The notes: a model not told the origin generated them from the letters alone. A stretch of DNA of 11,606 bases from Actinomycetes bacterium (GCA_023434535.1 JAEYSR010000245.1:1-11606), one strand, 5' to 3'. Shown: positions 1 to 10,576, counted from the stretch's first letter. Numbers and translations are program-made.

Positions 1-779
1 GTGTGCACCATGACGTGCAGCTTCTGCGCCGGGTCGAGGGCTGCCGAGCGGTAGATGTCGATGCCGATGCGGGCGTCCACGACCACGTCCTCGTCGTAGT
101 TCACGACGGCCAGCCGGGTCTGCTGCGGCAGTTCGATGGCTCCGGTTCCCACCTCCAGGGCGAAGTGCGGGGCCATGAGCACCGCCCACATCGCGTCGGA
201 CCCCCAGCCGCGGGCGTCGGCCTGGCGGACGAGCCAGGGCGTCATGCCGCCGCCGAACGAGTGGCCGACCACGCCCACCCGGGACGTGTCGACGCGCCCG
301 CTGGCCGCGACGCCGAGGACGAACCCCGAGTCGACCACCCGGTACTGGTGCTGCGGGTCGTACTCCACGGGATAGCCCGGGAAGACCACGACGAACCCCG
401 CACCCACCAGGTGGTCGACCAGGCCCTGGTACGCCTCCGGAGCGGTGCCCAGGTAGCCGTGTGCGATCAGCACGACCGGCCGAGAGTCATCCGAGCAGAC
501 GCCGCCGGTCCACGGGGTGCCGCCGCCGGTCGGTTCGAACAGCACGTCCGCGTGTCGGCCGTCGAGCGGGTTCCACAGGTCCTGACGGTGCACGCCGCAC
601 GGCCCGTCGGCCCCGGGCGTCCCCGTCGGCAACGAGCCCTTGGGCGGCGGCGACGAGCAGCCGGCGACCACGAGGGCCACGACGACCGATGCCATGAGGA
701 CCGCGGCCGCACGTGATCGCCGCTGTCCGAACCGTCGCGTCCGCCTGACCGGCCGTTCCTGCCCGTGCGTGCCGCCCAT
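1..779 (-). CDS. Secreted alpha/beta-hydrolase lipoprotein (C-terminus outside window)
   Basis: The reading frame is open from an ATG at 779 to the window edge: 259 residues with no stop. The N-terminus is a lipoprotein signal: Arg-rich residues 1-24, a hydrophobic stretch at 25-40, then V-A-G-C with the lipidated Cys at 41, followed by a Ser/Pro/Gly linker. An alpha/beta-hydrolase fold follows. HGYLG at 107-111 fits the oxyanion-hole loop, and GHSFG at 172-176 is the nucleophile elbow with Ser174. An Asp near 231 could be the acid. The catalytic His would lie beyond the window. The arrangement resembles the chlorophyllase/PAF-acetylhydrolase/dienelactone-hydrolase group, so an esterase or lipase anchored outside the membrane is likely; the substrate is unknown. 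GGAGG at 786-790, 6 nt before the ATG, supports the start. The gene diverges from nadA. The fold is confident, the exact family is not. Confidence 0.85.
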   Translation of the reverse strand, partial: MGGTHGQERPVRRTRRFGQRRSRAAAVLMASVVVALVVAGCSSPPPKGSLPTGTPGADGPCGVHRQDLWNPLDGRHADVLFEPTGGGTPWTGGVCSDDSRPVVLIAHGYLGTAPEAYQGLVDHLVGAGFVVVFPGYPVEYDPQHQYRVVDSGFVLGVAASGRVDTSRVGVVGHSFGGGMTPWLVRQADARGWGSDAMWAVLMAPHFALEVGTGAIELPQQTRLAVVNYDEDVVVDARIGIDIYRSAALDPAQKLHVMVH

Positions 780-1086
780 CGGATCCCTCCCCGCCGTCCG
801 ACCCCGCCCCGGACGTGCCGAGATCTTCGCGCCGGGTGCCCGTCCGAGGGAACCCGTGGCCGTGCGGGAACCGGATCCTGTGACCGATCCAGGAACACGG
901 CGGCAAGGGATGGTGTTCTTCACGGTGGATGGGCAGTACGCTCCTCCTGCCGGCCTGGCCTCCGGCGACATCAACCTCTGAGGCCGACATCCCCGTGGCG
1001 TGGCGACCAGGCTGCCCCCACCGGCCGTCAATCGGAGGTCCTCAGAGCCGTGCGCCAGTGCGCCGGCCGCAAGGAGGTTCACCCCC
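780..1086. other. Divergent intergenic region, hydrolase lipoprotein / nadA
   Basis: This 307-bp gap must hold the promoters of both divergent genes. The ribosome binding site of the lipoprotein lies at 786-790 and that of nadA at 1071-1077. A possible nadA -10 element, TACGCT at 937-942, matches the actinobacterial TANNNT pattern but has no convincing -35 partner, so it is only a candidate. If it is used, the nadA leader is about 135 nt. I see no coding frame I would defend, no clear repressor operator and no riboswitch structure I recognise. Confidence 0.5.
1071..1077 (+). promoter_or_regulatory. Ribosome binding site that fixes the nadA start
   Basis: AAGGAGG is complementary to the 3' end of 16S rRNA and lies 9 nt before the ATG at 1087. 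The same frame is open further upstream to a GTG at 1000, but that codon has no comparable site. The start at 1087 also gives the usual NadA length. Confidence 0.85.
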
Positions 1087-2193
1087 ATGTTGCGACTCCA
1101 GGCGCCGCTCCCAGAGCAGTACACCTCCGCGACCCCCGACGAGCTGGCCGACCGCATCGCCGCCGCCAAGGAGACCCTCGGCGAACGGCTCTTCATCCTC
1201 GGCCACCACTACCAGCGTGACGAGGTCATGCGCTGGGCCGACGCCCGGGGCGATTCGTTCCGCCTCTCGGTCCTGGCCAAGGAGCACCCGGAGGCGGACT
1301 ACATCGTCTTCTGCGGCGTGCACTTCATGGCGGAGTCGGCCGACATCCTGACCGGCGACCACCAGCAGGTCGTCCTGCCCGATCTCAACGCCGGCTGCTC
1401 GATGGCCGACATGGCCGACATCGACGCCGTGGAGGAGGCCTGGGAGGCCCTCGCCGAGATCACCGACATCGACGGCATCGTGCCGATCACCTACATGAAC
1501 TCGGCTGCGGACCTGAAGGCCTTCGTGGGGCGTCACGGCGGCGCGGTGTGCACCTCGACCAACGCCCGGGCGGTGCTCGAGTGGGCGCTCAACGACCCCG
1601 AGGGCCCGCAGGCCAAGCAGGTCCTGTTCTTCCCCGACCAGCACCTCGGCCGCAACACCGGCTACCAGATGGGCTTCACGGAGGCCGACATGCGGGTGTG
1701 GAACCCGCGCCACGACCTGGGCGGACTGACCGAGGCCGACGTCAAGGAAGCCACGTTCCTGCTCTGGAAGGGCCACTGCTCGGTGCACCAGCGGTTCCGC
1801 CCCGAGCACATCGAGGCGTTCCGGGCCGAGAACCCCGACGGGGTCGTCATCGTCCACCCGGAGTGCTCGCACGAGGTGTGCGAGCTGGCCGACGAGGTCG
1901 GCTCGACCGACTTCATCATCCGCACGCTCGACGCCCTGCCCGCCGGGACGGTCGTCGGCGTCGGGACCGAGATCCACCTGGTGCAGCGACTGGCCGACGA
2001 GACCGACAAGGACGTCCGCTCGCTCGATCCGCTGATCTGCCCGTGCAGCACCATGTTCCGGATCGACGCGCCGCACCTGGCCTGGACGCTGGATCGCCTG
2101 GTCGAGGGGCGGGTCACCAACCGGATCACGGTCGACCCCGACACCGCTCACTGGGCCCGCGTGGCCCTCGAGCGCATGCTCTCGATCACCTGA
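1087..2193 (+). CDS. nadA: Quinolinate synthase NadA (Fe-S enzyme of de novo NAD synthesis)
   Basis: NadA condenses iminoaspartate (from L-aspartate oxidase or dehydrogenase) with dihydroxyacetone phosphate to give quinolinate in the cytoplasm. The product is 368 residues, the length of the long Bacillus-type NadA. Visible family signatures are GHHYQ at 39-43, NAGCSMADM at 101-109, KGHCSVHQRF at 228-237, HPECSHEVC at 257-265 and CPCSTM at 318-323. From family knowledge, the [4Fe-4S] cluster is held by three Cys, which here correspond best to Cys104, Cys231 and Cys320. Each homologous third of the fold contributes one, and the fourth iron site is left free for substrate. No nadB or nadC lies next to it, unlike the common nadABC operon. 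A paired-hairpin element follows 17 nt after the stop and probably ends transcription. Function is confident. Confidence 0.97.
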   Translation: MLRLQAPLPEQYTSATPDELADRIAAAKETLGERLFILGHHYQRDEVMRWADARGDSFRLSVLAKEHPEADYIVFCGVHFMAESADILTGDHQQVVLPDLNAGCSMADMADIDAVEEAWEALAEITDIDGIVPITYMNSAADLKAFVGRHGGAVCTSTNARAVLEWALNDPEGPQAKQVLFFPDQHLGRNTGYQMGFTEADMRVWNPRHDLGGLTEADVKEATFLLWKGHCSVHQRFRPEHIEAFRAENPDGVVIVHPECSHEVCELADEVGSTDFIIRTLDALPAGTVVGVGTEIHLVQRLADETDKDVRSLDPLICPCSTMFRIDAPHLAWTLDRLVEGRVTNRITVDPDTAHWARVALERMLSIT

Positions 2194-2210
2194 CGAACCG
2201 CCCGTCCCCG

Positions 2211-2325
2211 CCCGTTCTCGGGTCATCGGACGCGTCGGGACGACGGCTCATGTCCCGAGAACCGGGCCGGTCCGCACTCGGGTCATCGGACGGGCTGGAA
2301 CGACGGCCCATGACCCGAGAACGGG
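2211..2325. terminator. Putative bidirectional terminator between convergent genes
   Basis: Besides the two local hairpins, the outermost arms pair with each other: 2211-2226 is the perfect 16-bp reverse complement of 2310-2325. The element fills almost the whole 142-bp gap between the stop of nadA (2193) and the stop of the convergent membrane protein (2336). That position is where a shared terminator would be expected. There is no T tract, but actinobacterial terminators often lack one. The role is inferred from position and structure. Confidence 0.55.
2214..2325. repeat. Two tandem copies of a 60-bp hairpin-forming repeat
   Basis: Copy 1 starts at 2217 and copy 2 at 2277, exactly 60 bp apart. 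Over the first 54 bases of each unit I count 46 identities. Each unit begins CTCGGGTCAT and carries the reverse complement (ATGWCCCGAG) about 23 nt later, so each can fold on itself. The stems are 2214-2226 with 2250-2262 (13 bp, one mismatch) and 2277-2286 with 2310-2319 (10 bp, perfect). The stem sequences are better conserved than the loops, which suggests selection on structure. No coding frame across it is convincing. Confidence 0.85.
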
Positions 2326-2335
2326 GCGGGCGACG

Positions 2336-4483
2336 TCACATGCAGACGGCGGGGAGGGCCGGGCCCTCTGCGGGGCCGAGCACCGGGTCGTCCAGCGCCC
2401 GCCGGTCGATGACCGACACCCCCGACACCGTGACCGGTGCGTCGCCCTCGATTGGGACCGACACGTCGGATCCGGCCATGTCGACGTCGTCGACCTCGGG
2501 CACCGGGTCGCCTCCGTCGGAAGCCACCTGCAGGGTCAGCTGCACCGGCGACGTGTCGTCGTCCAGGCGCCGCAGCACGACGTCGCCGCCGTCGGCCATG
2601 ACCCGACCCACCTTCCGCAGGTCCGTGACGCCCTCGTAGTCCACGCCGATCGGCCGGGTCACGATCCCGCCCGCCCGCTCGACGGCGGCGGCGCCGTGCT
2701 CCGCCACCAGCTCGGCGTGCAGCGGTCGCAGGTCGTACCAGGCGAAGGCACCGTCCTCGCTGACACCTGTCGGGGGCCCGAGGGTCGCGAGCAGCTGCGC
2801 CTCGAGGTCGTCGACGTCGTCGATCAGGTGGTGGTTCCGCTGGACCAGGAGGGCGTCGAAGCCGACCGCCGTGACGGCACGCACGAACTGGGCCGACGGG
2901 CGACGGCACCAGCTGAGCTGCCAGTCGTCCTCGCCACCCCGGAAGAACCCGGCGCTGAATTTCAGCGACCCGTCCGACAGCACCGCCGGGGCGAGCAGCC
3001 GACCCGACCCCGGATCGTCGGGGAAGCTGACGACGGGCACCTCGAACACCGCCGCGTCGGGCCCCAGTGCGGAGGTCAGGTCCGCGACCAGCGCCCGGTC
3101 GGAGGCCACGGCGTCAGCGGCGCCGGGATCCGTCCGCACCAGACCCTGGTCGAGCAGAGCCAGCACCGCGACGGCGACGACGGCCGCCGTCACCCGCCCG
3201 GGGCTCCACCGGTGCCGTGACGCAGCGCGCTGGGCGGCGAGGGCCAGACCGGCGAGTGCGGCGAACCCGAGGAAGACGACCATCCGGGACCAGGCCCTGA
3301 TCTGGGTGACCCCGAGGTCCCCGAGCACGGTCCCCACGCCGCCCGTGACCGCCATGGCCAGGGCCGTCACGACGACCACAGCGAGCCGACTGTTGACGCG
3401 GTCGTCGCGGTCCCTCGGCTCCCGGCCGTGGCGGACGGCGACGGTGACCACGACCGCACACCCGAGCAGGGCGACGACGCCCACCATGGTGCCGGTCACC
3501 GGTCGGGCACCGGAGGGACCGAGGTCCCGCAGGGCGTCGGTCAGGTGGTGGAGCGGGTGGTCCTGGTCCAACGAGAACAGGTCCTGGGGCCGCAGCGAGT
3601 ACCGGCGGACGTCCGCCGCGGTCCGACGCAGAGCCGACGCAGCCGGGTCCCCGGCCCGTCGGATCAGGTCGGGCAGCAGCGACAGCGCGGCGACCGCGCC
3701 GGTGAGGAGCACCGTGGCGAGAGGGAGGACCAGCCGTCGCAGGGACCGGGCCCGCAGGGCGACCGCCACACCCATCACGGAGATCAGAACCAGCGAGAAG
3801 GCGGTGAAGTAGGCGCTCGACAACGCCACGACGAGCACGGCAGCCGCGGGTGCCAGCCGTCCGCCTCGGTGGCGCAGCTGCGTCGGGTCGGTCATGGTCG
3901 CCCAGAGCGCCAGGTAGGTGCCGAGGGCGACGGGCACGAGGGAGACCAGGAACAGGTGGCCGCCCACGACGGCGCTGGCCACCGCCGGGCCGAACGCCAC
4001 GACGATCCCGACCGCTCCGGCGAGAACGGGTCGCAGCCCCATCCACCGCAGCACGGCGAAGGACACGACGGCCGTCGCCGTCACGGCGAGCAGGAGGTAG
4101 AGGTTCATCGCCGTGATCGCGCTGCCGGTGACGGCCAGCAGGACCTGCATCTCCACGAGCTGGAGCCGCTCGGTGCCGGTGGGGAACACGGACCAGTCCA
4201 CGGCGCCCGGAGCACCGAGGGAGGGCGACGCCCCCGGCGAGCCGACGCCGTCGGTCGCCTGCAGGATCGCCAGGTGCTGGAACGTGTCGTTGGAGTAGAT
4301 GACGGGGTCGTCGAGCGGCCACGGCCGGAAGATCACCACGGCCAGGACGAGCGCGAGCAACCCCACGACCGCCAGGTGGATCGCCGTGGCGCGCCGGGTC
4401 GGCGGTCGTGCCGGCCCTGCGGCCGGCGACGGGTCCGACGACGGGTCGTCGGAGCGCGCCGGTGCCCTCAGCGTGTCGCTCAC
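2336..4483 (-). CDS. Multi-pass membrane protein, possible GT-C-type glycosyltransferase
   Basis: The product is 715 residues. A Pro/Ala/Ser-rich cytoplasmic tail (1-30) leads into a first membrane helix at about 34-53. An outward loop follows with clustered acidic residues (D58, D59, D66 in the LDDPVIYSNDTFQH stretch), placed like the catalytic acids of GT-C enzymes. Further hydrophobic segments lie near 112-145, 152-195, 211-243, 250-270, 330-350, 365-385, 398-417 and 430-447. From about 455 to the end the protein is soluble and probably extracytoplasmic. This overall plan fits lipid-linked-sugar transferases of the GT-C class, but I do not recognise a specific family. The start is GTG 4483 with a weak GGAA upstream; there is no other in-frame start before the first helix. 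The gene diverges from another membrane protein 104 bp away, and the two may serve the same surface-glycan pathway. Confidence 0.75.
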   Translation of the reverse strand: MSDTLRAPARSDDPSSDPSPAAGPARPPTRRATAIHLAVVGLLALVLAVVIFRPWPLDDPVIYSNDTFQHLAILQATDGVGSPGASPSLGAPGAVDWSVFPTGTERLQLVEMQVLLAVTGSAITAMNLYLLLAVTATAVVSFAVLRWMGLRPVLAGAVGIVVAFGPAVASAVVGGHLFLVSLVPVALGTYLALWATMTDPTQLRHRGGRLAPAAAVLVVALSSAYFTAFSLVLISVMGVAVALRARSLRRLVLPLATVLLTGAVAALSLLPDLIRRAGDPAASALRRTAADVRRYSLRPQDLFSLDQDHPLHHLTDALRDLGPSGARPVTGTMVGVVALLGCAVVVTVAVRHGREPRDRDDRVNSRLAVVVVTALAMAVTGGVGTVLGDLGVTQIRAWSRMVVFLGFAALAGLALAAQRAASRHRWSPGRVTAAVVAVAVLALLDQGLVRTDPGAADAVASDRALVADLTSALGPDAAVFEVPVVSFPDDPGSGRLLAPAVLSDGSLKFSAGFFRGGEDDWQLSWCRRPSAQFVRAVTAVGFDALLVQRNHHLIDDVDDLEAQLLATLGPPTGVSEDGAFAWYDLRPLHAELVAEHGAAAVERAGGIVTRPIGVDYEGVTDLRKVGRVMADGGDVVLRRLDDDTSPVQLTLQVASDGGDPVPEVDDVDMAGSDVSVPIEGDAPVTVSGVSVIDRRALDDPVLGPAEGPALPAVCM

Positions 4484-4587
4484 CTCGTTCCATCGGCACG
4501 CAGCGACCGGGCGTTGAGCAGACGGCCCGCCAGGGGCACAGCGGCCGCATCCTCAGTCGCCGGCAGGATCGGGCCGATAGGACTGCG
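4484..4587. promoter_or_regulatory. Shared divergent promoter region of the two membrane proteins
   Basis: These 104 bp separate the starts of the two divergent membrane-protein genes and must carry both promoters. I see no strong -10 or -35 pair and no clear operator palindrome. The call rests only on gene orientation. The spacing makes co-regulation possible. Confidence 0.4.
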
Positions 4588-6102
4588 ATGGCCGTCGACA
4601 CCGCCCCGATCGACGAGCGCGCCCTCGATCCCTCGGCCGTCGAGGAGCTCTCCCCCGACCGGCCGTCGCTGCTGTCTCGGATCCTCCCGACCGCAGCCGC
4701 CTTCGTGGCGGTGTTCGTGCTCTTCTTCGCCTCGCCGACGTCGTCGCGCTCCGACCCCCTGTGGGTGCCGTACAGCGCGCAGAGCCTGCTGGACGACCAC
4801 GACCTCGACCTGTCGGACCGGGGCCTGGAGGTCGGCGACGACTACGCGCTGATCGAGGACGACGGTCAGGTCGTGAGCTACTTCCCGTGGACCACCGCCG
4901 CCCTCACCGTCCCGATCGTCGTCGTCCACCGAGCCCTGGAGCCGACGGGGATGGTCGTCCCGCTCGACGAGCAGCTCGACCGGATGAACACGGGCGACTT
5001 CCAACGGCTGGCGGGCGGCCTGTTCGCGGCGGCCGCAGCCGTCGTGCTCGCCCACGTCAGCCGCCGCCTCATCCGAATGTCACGCCACGCTGGCCCGACC
5101 GACGTCTCGATCGCGTCCACCGCCTCCGCCGTCGAGGACCGCGCCTGGTTCCTCCCGGCCTGCGCCCTGATCCTCGGTCTGGGGACATCCCTGTGGTCGA
5201 CCGCCAGCCGGGGGCTGTGGCAGCACGGCCCGGGCATCCTCCTGCTGGGCGGAGCGTGGCTGGCCGCCCTCCACCTGTCCGGACCGAGCTCGACCGGGCA
5301 GGGCCGCTCCCGGTCCGACCGCTGGCTGCCCCTCCTGTCGGGCGGGCTGGCCGGACTGGCCTGCGGCGTCCGGCCGACCAACGCCGTGCTCGCGATCGCC
5401 CTCGGCGCCTTCGTGGCGTGGCGACGCCGGGATGCCCTGGTGCCGTGGATCCTCGGCGGGCTCGGGGTCGCCGTCCTCGGCATGGTGGCCAACCTGGTGC
5501 TGCTCGGATCGCTCCTGCCCACCTACTTCAGCGCCGGACGGGCGGGTCTCCACTCGGACTTCCTCGTCGCGACGCTCAGCGACCTGCTCGGACCGTCACG
5601 GGGCCTGCTCGTGTTCAGCCCGTGGCTGGTCCTGGCCCTCGTCGCCCTCCTGCCGTCCCGGGCCCGACTCCTCGGCTCCGACGTGTGCGCGTTCGCGTGG
5701 TGCGCTGCTGCCGGAGCCCTGGGCTCGCTGCTCGCCGCCGCGTCCTACGGAGAGCACTGGTGGGCCGGGCACAGCTACGGCCCCCGCTTCCTGTCCGAGA
5801 CGCTGGTCGTGCTCGGTCCCCTCGCCCTAGTCGTGGTCTTCGGCCCGCGACCGACCGGGCGGGCGGCCCGGCTGCTGAGCGTCGTGGTCGCCCCCGTGCT
5901 CGTCGTGGCGTCCGTCGCCCTCCACGCGCCCGGGGCCCTCACCGAGGTCACCGACTGCTGGAGCCGCACTCCGGTCGACGTCGACGCGTCGCCCCGACGG
6001 GTGAACGACTGGAGCGATCCGCAGTTCGTCGCCGGATGGCGGACGCTGGTGGACGACGGCGTCGGAGCCGCACCCGACGCGTGCCAGGACCGCCGCCGCT
6101 GA
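4588..6102 (+). CDS. Multi-pass membrane protein, GT-C / PMT-like glycosyltransferase candidate
   Basis: The chosen start, ATG 4588, gives 504 residues. The frame is open upstream to 4408, but that would overlap the divergent gene, and AGGA at 4579-4582 sits 5 nt before this ATG. The first helix is at about 32-49. It is followed by an outward loop with YSAQSLL at 62-68 and a run of Asp residues, the usual place for GT-C catalytic acids. Further helices lie near 103-115, 140-157, 187-202, 215-230, 247-277, 285-310, 338-356, 366-386, 403-418 and 428-447. Motifs at 201-215 (SLWSTASRGLWQHGP), 396-401 (SYGPRF) and 474-480 (DWSDPQF) recall uncharacterised glycosyltransferase-39/PMT-like membrane proteins. 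It probably transfers sugar from a polyprenyl carrier outside the membrane. It ends 33 bp from the convergent uvrA, with no terminator visible between them. Donor and acceptor are unknown. Confidence 0.78.
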   Translation: MAVDTAPIDERALDPSAVEELSPDRPSLLSRILPTAAAFVAVFVLFFASPTSSRSDPLWVPYSAQSLLDDHDLDLSDRGLEVGDDYALIEDDGQVVSYFPWTTAALTVPIVVVHRALEPTGMVVPLDEQLDRMNTGDFQRLAGGLFAAAAAVVLAHVSRRLIRMSRHAGPTDVSIASTASAVEDRAWFLPACALILGLGTSLWSTASRGLWQHGPGILLLGGAWLAALHLSGPSSTGQGRSRSDRWLPLLSGGLAGLACGVRPTNAVLAIALGAFVAWRRRDALVPWILGGLGVAVLGMVANLVLLGSLLPTYFSAGRAGLHSDFLVATLSDLLGPSRGLLVFSPWLVLALVALLPSRARLLGSDVCAFAWCAAAGALGSLLAAASYGEHWWAGHSYGPRFLSETLVVLGPLALVVVFGPRPTGRAARLLSVVVAPVLVVASVALHAPGALTEVTDCWSRTPVDVDASPRRVNDWSDPQFVAGWRTLVDDGVGAAPDACQDRRR

Positions 6103-6135
6103 GCCGCGACGCCGGTGAACGCTCGGTCGGGGCGG

Positions 6136-9138
<3,003 letters not shown>

Positions 9139-9147
9139 CGACCCGGC

Positions 9148-9153
9148 ATCCTA
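9148..9153 (-). promoter_or_regulatory. uvrA -10 promoter element
   Basis: Read on the minus strand, the hexamer is TAGGAT, matching the actinobacterial TANNNT pattern. It ends 9 nt before the uvrA ATG, so a start site 6-8 nt downstream would give a leader of zero to three bases. No good Shine-Dalgarno site lies in that space, which agrees with leaderless or nearly leaderless translation. No strong -35 is visible. Confidence 0.6.
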
Positions 9154-9158
9154 CTCCC

Positions 9159-9172
9159 CGAACAGGTGTTCG
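9159..9172. promoter_or_regulatory. lexA box: LexA binding site (SOS box) of uvrA
   Basis: CGAACAGGTGTTCG on the plus strand fits the Gram-positive/actinobacterial LexA consensus CGAACRNRYGTTYG at every position. It lies 5 bp upstream of the uvrA -10 element, where bound LexA would block RNA polymerase. uvrA is a classic SOS gene, so site and target agree. The divergent aroC start is 63 bp away, with its own -10 well clear of the box. Confidence 0.88.
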
Positions 9173-9223
9173 TGCAGCCACCCGGGCGGGGGAACGCGGG
9201 TCGGGACGGCGAGGGCCCGCTGC

Positions 9224-9229
9224 CATACT
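9224..9229 (+). promoter_or_regulatory. Candidate aroC -10 element (leaderless transcript)
   Basis: CATACT shares four of six bases with TATAAT and ends 6 nt before the aroC ATG at 9236. A start site 7 nt downstream would fall on the A of that ATG. No Shine-Dalgarno sequence precedes the ATG, as expected for a leaderless mRNA. The -35 region is not convincing. Confidence 0.45.
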
Positions 9230-9235
9230 TGGACC

Positions 9236-10330
9236 ATGTCCTCGAGCTCCGGAACGTTGTTCCGCATCACCACGTTCGGGGAGTCCCACGGCGGAGGGGT
9301 CGGCGTCGTCGTCGACGGCTGCCCGCCGCGGCTGGAGCTGTCGGAGAAGGACATCCAGCCCGACCTGGACCGTCGCCGGCCCGGGCAGAGCCGCCTGGTC
9401 ACGCAGCGCGACGAGTCCGACCGGGTCGAGATCCTCTCCGGCGTGGACGACGGGCTCACGCTCGGCTCCCCCATCGCCCTGCTCGTCCGCAACAAGGACC
9501 ACCGGTCCGGGGCCTACGACCACATGGCCGAGCTCTACCGACCGTCGCACGCCGACTACACGACCGAGGCCAAGTACGGCATCCGGGCCGTCGCCGGCGG
9601 TGGTCGGGCCTCCGCCCGGGAGACGATCGGCCGGGTCGCCGCCGGCGCCGTGGCCCGCAAGCTGCTCGCCGAGCGCTTCGGCATCGAGGTGCTCTCCTGG
9701 GTGTCACAGGTCCACGACGTGGTCGCGGACGTCGATCCGGCCGCCGTCACGTTCCAGGACGTCGAGGCCGACCCCACGCGCTGCCCGGTGCCCGCGTCCG
9801 CCGCGGCGATGACCGCAGCGATCGAGCAGGCCCGTCGCGACGGCGACTCGCTCGGCGGCGTGGTCGGCTGCATCGCCCGCAACGTGCCCGCGGGATGGGG
9901 CGAGCCCGTCTTCGACAAGCTCGAGGCGGACCTGGCCAAGGCGGTCATGAGCCTGCCGGCGTCCAAGGGCTTCGAGGTCGGCTCCGGCTTCGGGTCCGCC
10001 GCCATGACCGGCCGGACCCACAACGACCCGTTCGTCCCCGGTCCCGACGGCCGGCCCCGCACCACGTCCAACCACTCGGGCGGGATCCAGGGCGGCATCT
10101 CGAACGGCGAGGACATCGTGCTCCGAGTGGCGTTCAAGCCGACGGCGACGATCTCGTCGCCCCAGCAGACCGTGACCCGCTCCGGCGAGGCGGTGACGCT
10201 GGAGGCCAAGGGCCGCCACGACCCGTGCGTGCTCCCCAGGGCCGTGCCCCTGGTCGAGGCTGCGGTGCTCCTGGTCCTGGCCGACCACTGGCTCCGCCAG
10301 GAGGCCGTCCAGGCCGGCTCGCCGGCCTGA
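9236..10330 (+). CDS. aroC: Chorismate synthase AroC
   Basis: AroC removes phosphate from EPSP to form chorismate, the last step of the shikimate pathway. It needs reduced FMN and acts in the cytoplasm. The product is 364 residues, normal for the bacterial enzyme. Signatures in order are FGESHG at 14-19 with His17, RPSHAD at 102-107 with His105, GGGRASARE at 121-129 (the family's GRSSARE loop), SNHSGGIQGG at 278-287, and GRHDPC at 327-332 leading into PRAVPLVEA. The two His and the late Asp/Arg region match the known FMN and substrate site. I chose ATG 9236 because the conserved N-terminus begins directly after it; the frame stays open upstream only as overlap with uvrA. No aroK, aroB or aroQ is adjacent, unlike many actinobacteria. 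Identity is certain. Confidence 0.98.
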   Translation: MSSSSGTLFRITTFGESHGGGVGVVVDGCPPRLELSEKDIQPDLDRRRPGQSRLVTQRDESDRVEILSGVDDGLTLGSPIALLVRNKDHRSGAYDHMAELYRPSHADYTTEAKYGIRAVAGGGRASARETIGRVAAGAVARKLLAERFGIEVLSWVSQVHDVVADVDPAAVTFQDVEADPTRCPVPASAAAMTAAIEQARRDGDSLGGVVGCIARNVPAGWGEPVFDKLEADLAKAVMSLPASKGFEVGSGFGSAAMTGRTHNDPFVPGPDGRPRTTSNHSGGIQGGISNGEDIVLRVAFKPTATISSPQQTVTRSGEAVTLEAKGRHDPCVLPRAVPLVEAAVLLVLADHWLRQEAVQAGSPA

Positions 10331-10436
10331 CCACCGCAGGTTCAACGCTCCGCCCGTCATCCGACCACTCCGCCGCCCGTCTCCCACCGCAGGTCGGGCG
10401 CTGCGCTGACGGCCCCATCGGAACGAGGTCGAACAC

Positions 10437-10485
10437 CGAACTCGGGCACCACGCACCACCCACTGGTCGCTGGTGCCCAAGTTCG
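10437..10485. terminator. Long hairpin, probable aroC terminator
   Basis: The arms 10437-10451 and 10471-10485 pair over 15 positions with one C-A mismatch in plus-strand RNA. In minus-strand RNA the same position becomes a U-G wobble, so the stem is unbroken there. A further four pairs (10455-10458 with 10464-10467) can form inside the loop. It lies 106 nt after the aroC stop, has no T tract, and is the best terminator candidate in the gap. A regulatory RNA element or dispersed repeat is also possible. Confidence 0.5.
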
Positions 10486-10576
10486 CGCGTCGCCGGAGCG
10501 GGCCGATCTGAGCCGCATGTGAGTCATCCATGACCCGTCCGTGCGAGCGTCCCTGGTAGACCCACATACGGGAGAC

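Noticed and set aside
1000..1086. Upstream GTG start for nadA at 1000
   Set aside because: It adds 29 residues absent from the family and lacks a ribosome binding site. The ATG at 1087 has AAGGAGG at good spacing.
950..1086. Possible riboswitch in the nadA leader
   Set aside because: GC-rich self-complementary pieces such as CGGCCG occur, but I could not build a conserved aptamer-like fold.
1042..2226. Long minus-strand open frame antisense to nadA
   Set aside because: It mirrors a certain gene in GC-rich DNA. Its translation is Gly/Arg/Asp/Val-rich with no recognisable domain.
4408..4587. Upstream start for the plus-strand membrane protein
   Set aside because: It would overlap the divergent gene's N-terminus and add a Pro/Arg/Ser-rich stretch. 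ATG 4588 leads naturally into the first helix.
10331..10394. 11-bp direct repeat CCACCGCAGGT as an attachment site or element boundary
   Set aside because: The copies are 53 bp apart with nothing mobile between them, and no integrase or tRNA is nearby.
10523..10534. Small palindrome GTCAT-CC-ATGAC and its CATGACCCG overlap with the repeat after nadA
   Set aside because: Five-base arms and a 9-base match are expected by chance in this composition, and no second half of the repeat is present.
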